From Muraenolepis orangiensis (lineage: Eukaryota; Chordata; Actinopteri; Gadiformes; Muraenolepididae), in NCBI GenBank assembly GCA_027704905.1, contig CM051019.1, forward strand, positions 24,527,695 to 24,591,694: 64,000 nt of DNA, given 5' to 3'. The notes beneath the pieces are model-generated. The model was not told where the DNA came from. It did not search any database and worked only from the letters and a program-made list of their open reading frames with translations. Every line of letters begins with the position of its first letter. The stretch's first letter is position 1. The translations under genes and the position numbers were made by a program. Below, in pieces: positions 59,281 through 64,000 of the stretch.

Positions 59281-61617
59281 ATAATGGATATTATGGATAT
59301 GAACGGCCTATCTGATCTGAACCGGAGTGGGGTTTTGTTATTGGATTTCTGTGGTAGTCATGGATTGGCCATAACAAACACCATGTTCAAACATAAGGAT
59401 GCTCATAAGTGTACATGGTACCAGAGTACCTTAGGCCGAAGGTCAATGATCTATTTTGTTATCGTATCGCATGTTTTGGACACTCGGGTGAAGAGAGGGG
59501 CAGAGCTGTCAACCGATCACCATCTGGTGGTGAGTTGGGTAAGATGGCGGGGGAAGCCTCTGGACAGACCTGGTAAGCCCAAACGTGTAGTGCGGGTGAA
59601 CTGGGAACGTCTGGTGGACGCCCCTGTCCGGGAGACCTTCAACTCACACCTCCGGCGGAATTTTTCGGGCATCTCTGTGGAGGCTGGGGGCATTGAGCCA
59701 GAGTGGTCATTGTTCAAAGCTTCTATTGGCGAAGCTGCGGTTGAGAGCTGTGGCCTCAAGGTCATTGGTGCCTCAAGGGGCGGCAACCCTCGGACTTCGT
59801 GGTGGACAGTGAAGCCGTCCGGCTGAAGAAGGAGGCCTTCCGGGCTATGTTAGCCTGTGAGACTCCGGACTCAGTTGCGAGGTATCGACAGGCCAAGAGG
59901 ACGGCAGCCTCGGCTGTAGCAGAGGCAAAGAGGGTGTGGGAGGAATTCGGAGAAGCCATGGAGAAGGACATTCAGTCGGCACCAAAGCGTTTCTGGCAAC
60001 CCGGCGCCTCAGGAGGGGGAAGCGTGGATCCATCCAAGCTGTGTACAGTAAGGGTGGGACATTGCTGACCTCAACTGAGGAGGTGATCGGGCGGTGGAAA
60101 GAACACTTTGAGGAACTTCTTAGCCCAACTACACCCTCAATGGTAGAGACAGAGCTGGAGGATGAAGGACGGCAAACATCAATCTCCCTGGAGGAAGTCA
60201 CTACAGTAGTCAAACATCTCCGCAGTGGCAAAGCCCCAGGGGTTGATGAGATCCGTCCAGAAATGCTAAAGGCTCTGGGTGTTGAGGGGCTGTCGTGGAT
60301 GACACGTCTTTTCAACATTGCGTGGAAGTCTGGGACAGTGCCTGAGGAGTGGCAAACGGGGGTGGTGGTACCCCTGTTCAAAAAGGGTGACCAGAGGGTG
60401 TGTGCCAATTACAGGGGTATCACATTACTCAGCCTCCCTGGGAAAGTCTACTCTAAGATGCTGGAAAGGAGGGTTCGGCCGATAGTCGAACCTCAGATTG
60501 AAGAGGAACAATGCAGATTCCGCCCTGGTCGTGGAACAACGGACCAGCTTTTCACTCTTGCAAGGATCCTGGAGGGGGCTTGGGAGTATGCCCATCCGGT
60601 CTACATGTGTTTTGTGGATTTGGAGAAGGCATATGATCGGGTCCCTCGGGAAATACTGTGGGGGGTGCTGCGGGAGTATGGGGTGCGGGGGTCACTGTCT
60701 CTACTCCAAAAGCAAGAGCTGTGTCCGGATTCTCGGTAGTAAGTCAGGCCTGTTCTCAGTGGGTGTCACCCATCCTGTTTGTGATTTTCATGGACAGGAT
60801 TTCAAGGTGTAGTCATGGAGGGGAGGGGTTTCAGTATGGTGGGCTCAGGATTGAAACGCTGCTGTTTGCAGATGATGGGCCATGGTTCTTAGCAGGAAAC
60901 CGGTGGATTGTCTACTCTAAGTAGGGAGGGAGTCCTTATCCCAAGTGAAGGAGTTCAAGTATCTCGGGGTCTTGTTCTCGAGTGAGGGGAGGATGGAGCG
61001 TGAGATTGACAGGAGAATAGGTGCAGCGGGAGCGGTATTGGGTGCACTTTGGCGCACCATTGTAACCAAAAGAGAGCTGAGCCAGAATGCAAAGCTCTCG
61101 ATCTACCGATCAGTCTTCGTTCCTACCCTCACCTATGGCCATGAGCAATGGGTAATGACCGAAAGGAAGAGATCGCGAAAACAAGCGGCCGAAATGAATT
61201 TCCTCAGGAGGGTGGCTGGTATCTCCCTGAGGGATAGGGTGAGAAGCTCAGTCACTTGTGAGAGACTCGGAGTAGAGCCGCTGCTCCTTCGCGTAGAAAG
61301 GAGCCAGTTGAGGTGGTTCGGGCATCTAGTAAGGATGCTTCCTGGTCGCCTCCCGAGGGAGGTTTCCAGGCACATCCAACTGGGAAGAGACCACGGGAAG
61401 ACCGAGGTACAGGTGGGAAGAGACCACGGGGAAGACCGAGGTACAGGTGGGGTGATTACACCTCCACACTGGCCTGGGAATGCCTCGGGATCCCCCAGTC
61501 AGAGCTAGTCGATGTTGCCAGGGAGAGGGAAGTTTGGAGTCCCCTGCTGAAGCTGCTACTTCCGCGACCCGATTACGGATAAGTGGGAGAAGATGGATGG
61601 ATGGATAATGGATATTA
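59281..61617 (+). mobile_element. RTE/Rex3-like LINE copy 2, 5' truncated, with 13-bp TSD
   Basis: The element at 59294-61604 is flanked by ATAATGGATATTA at 59281-59293 and 61605-61617. It ends with the same GATGGATGGA tail as copy 1 and reaches further 5', into the endonuclease. Confidence 0.87.
59307..61582 (+). pseudogene. RTE/Rex3-like endonuclease-RT with internal deletions
   Basis: The end of the endonuclease is visible ([16 protein letters not shown]), then a frameshift near 59800, a helical linker, another frameshift near 60000, and RT blocks GKAPGVDEIRPEML, VVVPLFKKGDQ, FRPGRGTTDQ, VDLEKAYDRVPRE. Relative to copy 1, short deletions remove DNA near 60695, 60765 and 60878, the last just after FADD. 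A 33-bp stretch near 61390-61430 is duplicated (GGAAGAGACCACGGG). Non-functional. Confidence 0.8.
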
Positions 61618-62278
61618 AATAAGAACAGGTATTGAACTACTTTTCACTGTCCCCGTCAGTTGAGTTTATGGTGCCCTCTAGAGGCTATCTAAATACTGGC
61701 CTTTTCATCATATAAGGAGAGAACATTACATATCATATCAAGTTATTGTTCATGTTTTTGAACAAATCAACAAATGATCACATTTTGACATCTTTATTCA
61801 CACATATTACATAGCACAATGTTCGCATATTGTTGCGTTGTTGTCTGCTTCAGTTTGCTATGTTTCTAGATGCTAACGCAACCGGAACCATGATTCTCCC
61901 GTCATGCTCACATCTACACAAACAATATGCAATACGAAAGCTGCACAGACTCCACAGATTATAACATTATTATATTATATTATTACATCATTGTGTTGTC
62001 GATGTATCTTTTATACTTCAGTTTTAGATGGATACCCCCATCGTACTTTTCCTTCGTCTCATAGACGTAAACCAACTTTTTAAACTCAAACTCCATCCAA
62101 CCTTAACAATGTTCCAAAATATTTAGAGCCAGCAATCTTTGCAAAAAGTGAAAATGTTCAACAGTCAGTTTTTACATCGCAATTTCTTCAGACAATTTCA
62201 AGTAAAGTTTTCTAAGCGGTAATTACCGATAATTTGCGGTAATTCACCGCAATAGAATTAGCTCATATGAATCGTAAC
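61618..62278. other. No recognised gene
   Basis: AT-rich host sequence. Near 62219-62255 GGTAATTACCG and GCGGTAATTCACCGC form small inverted repeats. Confidence 0.4.
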
Positions 62279-62791
62279 TCATATGAAAAAGCACTTGGCA
62301 GTTATTGACAAAAACAACGACTTCACACACATGATGGTTAATATTATCAACACGTTTTTTTTGTTGTTGCTATTTTCATACAATTGATAACCGCTGCTAC
62401 CGCTGCTGCCGCTGCTGCTGCTGCCGCTGCTACCGCTGCTGCCGCCGCTGCTACTGCCGCTGCTGCCGCTGCTGCCGCTGCTGCCGCCGCTGCCGCCGCT
62501 GCCGCCGCTGCCGCCGCTGCCGCCGCTGCCGCCGCCGCCGCCGCCGCCGCCGCCGCTGCCGCCGCTGCCGCTGCTCCATTTCATCACATACTCGTCTGCG
62601 GACGTCACGTCATTTTGGCCGCTTGTTGACCTCACGTCATTTTGGCCGCTTGTTGACCTCACGTCATTTTGGCCGCATGTCGACCTCACGTCATTTTGGC
62701 CGCTTGTTGACCTCACGTCATTTTGGCCGCTTGTTGACGGTGGTGTAGTCTGTTGCGTCGTGTACGGCGAGGTCACCGGCGCTCTCGCCAT
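62279..62791 (-). CDS. Low-complexity ORF: 9-residue repeats then Gly/Ser tract
   Basis: The minus-strand ORF has 170 codons from ATG 62791 (context GGACATGG). It reads MARAPVTSPYTTQQTTPP, then five copies of a nonapeptide (STSGQNDVR type) encoded by a 27-bp repeat, then a Gly/Ser tract from (GGC/AGC)n, then an ordinary hydrophobic end. No domain is recognised. It could be a real first exon or only a fortuitous frame through repeats whose lengths are multiples of three; I lean to the latter. Confidence 0.22.
   Translation of the reverse strand: MARAPVTSPYTTQQTTPPSTSGQNDVRSTSGQNDVRSTCGQNDVRSTSGQNDVRSTSGQNDVTSADEYVMKWSSGSGGSGGGGGGGGGSGGSGGSGGSGGSGGSSGSSGSSGSSSGGSSGSSGSSSSGSSGSSGYQLYENSNNKKNVLIILTIMCVKSLFLSITAKCFFI
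62391..62575. repeat. (GCT/GCC)n trinucleotide tract
   Basis: About 185 bp of GCTGCC/GCC triplets with rare ACC; potentially unstable and GC-rich. Confidence 0.93.
62596..62740. repeat. 27-bp minisatellite, about 5 copies
   Basis: The unit GACCTCACGTCATTTTGGCC plus GCTTGTT is repeated with few changes. Each unit contains the palindromic-type core ACGTCA, similar to a CRE half-site. Confidence 0.88.
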
Positions 62792-62894
62792 GTCCGGGAG
62801 GGGCCCTCACTGAGGCGTAGGTCACCTGTATGTCAGATATTATTCAAGATTCAAGATTCAAGATAACTTTATTTATCCCGAGGGAAATTAACGA

Positions 62895-62933
<39 letters not shown>

Positions 62934-63047
62934 ATAGATGTTATATTGGTGACGTGATGGAATAACCGTTAACTGAATGTTGTTCCATGATGTCACTTCC
63001 TTTCACGATGTCCCGTGACCTGATGCGCTGCACCACGCTGTCACGTG
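62792..63047. repeat. LINE/SINE tail and (AT)n
   Basis: ATTCAAGATTCAAGATTCAAG followed by TTTATTTATCCCGAGGGAAA is a common fish retroposon end (62845-62890). An (AT)n tract lies at 62896-62937. Confidence 0.6.
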
Positions 63048-63359
63048 GGCCCTGTCCCACTCACTAGTCACTATATGTAGTAGTGCTGTCCCAATGTATA
63101 GTGAGAATTATTTAGCCCTATATATATCCCACAATGCATCGTGAAAAGTAGTCTTGAACCAATGGTCACAAACCAAGTAGGCCTATATATCCAACCATGC
63201 ATTACGCTGTAAGACAAATGGCAGATGGACAAGCGACATCCACCGACGTAGATCATTATTAATTATGAGACAGCAATGACGTCATTACCGGTGATTTGTA
63301 GTATTTGTTTTTTTTCAAAGGCAGAGAATAGGGATGAGGGAATGATCTCGGACACAGCC
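63048..63359. mobile_element. Degraded third copy of the GGCTGTGTCC MITE-like element
   Basis: The right end GGACACAGCC is intact. The left end is degenerate (GGGCCCTGTCCCAC). The interior shares CACTATA and ATCCCACAATGCAT-type stretches with 28780-28980. Confidence 0.5.
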
Positions 63360-64000
63360 ACGGTGCTATGCTATATTTGAATAAACAGTCATTTAGACAG
63401 CAAGCCTGAATCCATTCACTATAGCCCAATTGAATTTATTATTGTACTTTATAGAGAACATTGTATTACACCACGCTCCCTTACAGACGGTCCTTATAGA
63501 CGGTCCCTTGTACCAGTGCGCATGAGCAACCAGAACGGAACCTGCTCAATACTTGTTTAATTATTGTATTATTTCATGCTGTTTCTTTCTAAGTAAAGTG
63601 ATCGAACAAATAGAACTCTGTTCTTATTTACTTTATGTATTATTATGTTTTGCCGCTCATGTGTTGCCTGTCTAATATTATTTAATGTTTATCTATTTAT
63701 TCTAAAATAATTTATTCTAAAAACTTAAAACCAATTGTTTAACCTAATTTACATACTGAGAAATGATTTTCTCTTTCCGGGAAATCAGTTTCTCTGTCTC
63801 CCTTAAAACCCTCTGGCGCCCCCCAGGGGAGATGAGCCGCCTCACACTTTGAAAACCCCCTGATCTCAAGGAGCCAGGTTTACCTGCTGCCATGGGTCCA
63901 CGGTCCTCTGTCCCTCGGTCAGGACAATAGAGGTGTACATTAGACCTCCATCCAGATGTCCTTCCGCACCGCTTGGCTGGTTGTGGAGTTAGATGCATTA
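63360..64000. other. No recognised gene; short repeat near the right edge
   Basis: 63780-63870 resembles a common fish short repeat (minus strand GTTTTCAAAGTGTGAGGCGG with GGGGCGCCAGAGGG). The minus-strand ORF at 63744-63998 has no domain I recognise. Confidence 0.4.

Overview
This window looks like a teleost fish nuclear genome. Evidence for this: intron-containing gene fragments with GT/AG splice sites, long (TG)n, (TC)n and (TATC)n tracts, and fish-type LINEs, SINEs, BEL/Pao and Ty3-type retrotransposons, Tc1-like and hAT-like DNA elements. I see no prokaryotic gene organisation, rRNA, CRISPR array or complete host gene. The very high density of micro- and minisatellites would suit a repeat-rich lineage such as cod-like fishes, but that is only a guess.

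Layout. 1-7.4 kb: a BEL/Pao retrotransposon arranged pol-LTR-gag, followed by a solo LTR of the same family sitting inside a tRNA-derived SINE. 7.7-11.5 kb: a LINE on the minus strand with an uninterrupted 1064-codon ORF. 11.5-42.1 kb: the host backbone, a decayed tandem array of an immunoglobulin-superfamily receptor gene read on the minus strand. Its Ig, Thr/Ser-rich stalk, transmembrane and putative tail exons recur in the same order, with minisatellites between them. This array was broken up by a Ty3-type element (14.9-19.8 kb), a Tc1-like transposon (20.5-22.4 kb), a THAP-domain element (31.9-33.3 kb), a Ty3-type LTR/gag scrap (33.4-33.95 kb), two classes of short DNA elements and a very recent 2.2-kb tandem duplication (34.4-38.9 kb).

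42.1-44.3 kb: a C2H2 zinc-finger fragment and unassigned DNA. 44.3-50.9 kb: a second BEL-type element on the minus strand, present twice in cis. One state is a solo LTR, the other an LTR plus gag; both carry the same target-site duplication and the same 2-kb flank. 50.9-56.1 kb: coding fossils, including a hAT/GTF2IRD2-like gene relic split by a LINE. 57.9-61.6 kb: two RTE/Rex3-like LINE copies, each with its own target-site duplication. 61.6-64 kb: a GCC/GCT microsatellite joined in frame to a 27-bp repeat, then short repeats.

The only host gene family with clear structure is the Ig receptor: an Ig V-type ectodomain, a short O-glycosylation-type stalk, one transmembrane helix and a short tail, as expected of a cell-surface receptor. 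Only one copy (exons from 39.88 kb down to 29.06 kb) keeps an intact Ig exon. No signal-peptide exon was found, and splice phases imply at least one missing exon. Paralogous units supply empty sites that date several insertions relative to each other. I found no convincing wholly new system. The most unusual observations are the two-state BEL locus in cis, the recent exon-bearing duplication, the THAP element and two near-perfect long hairpins.
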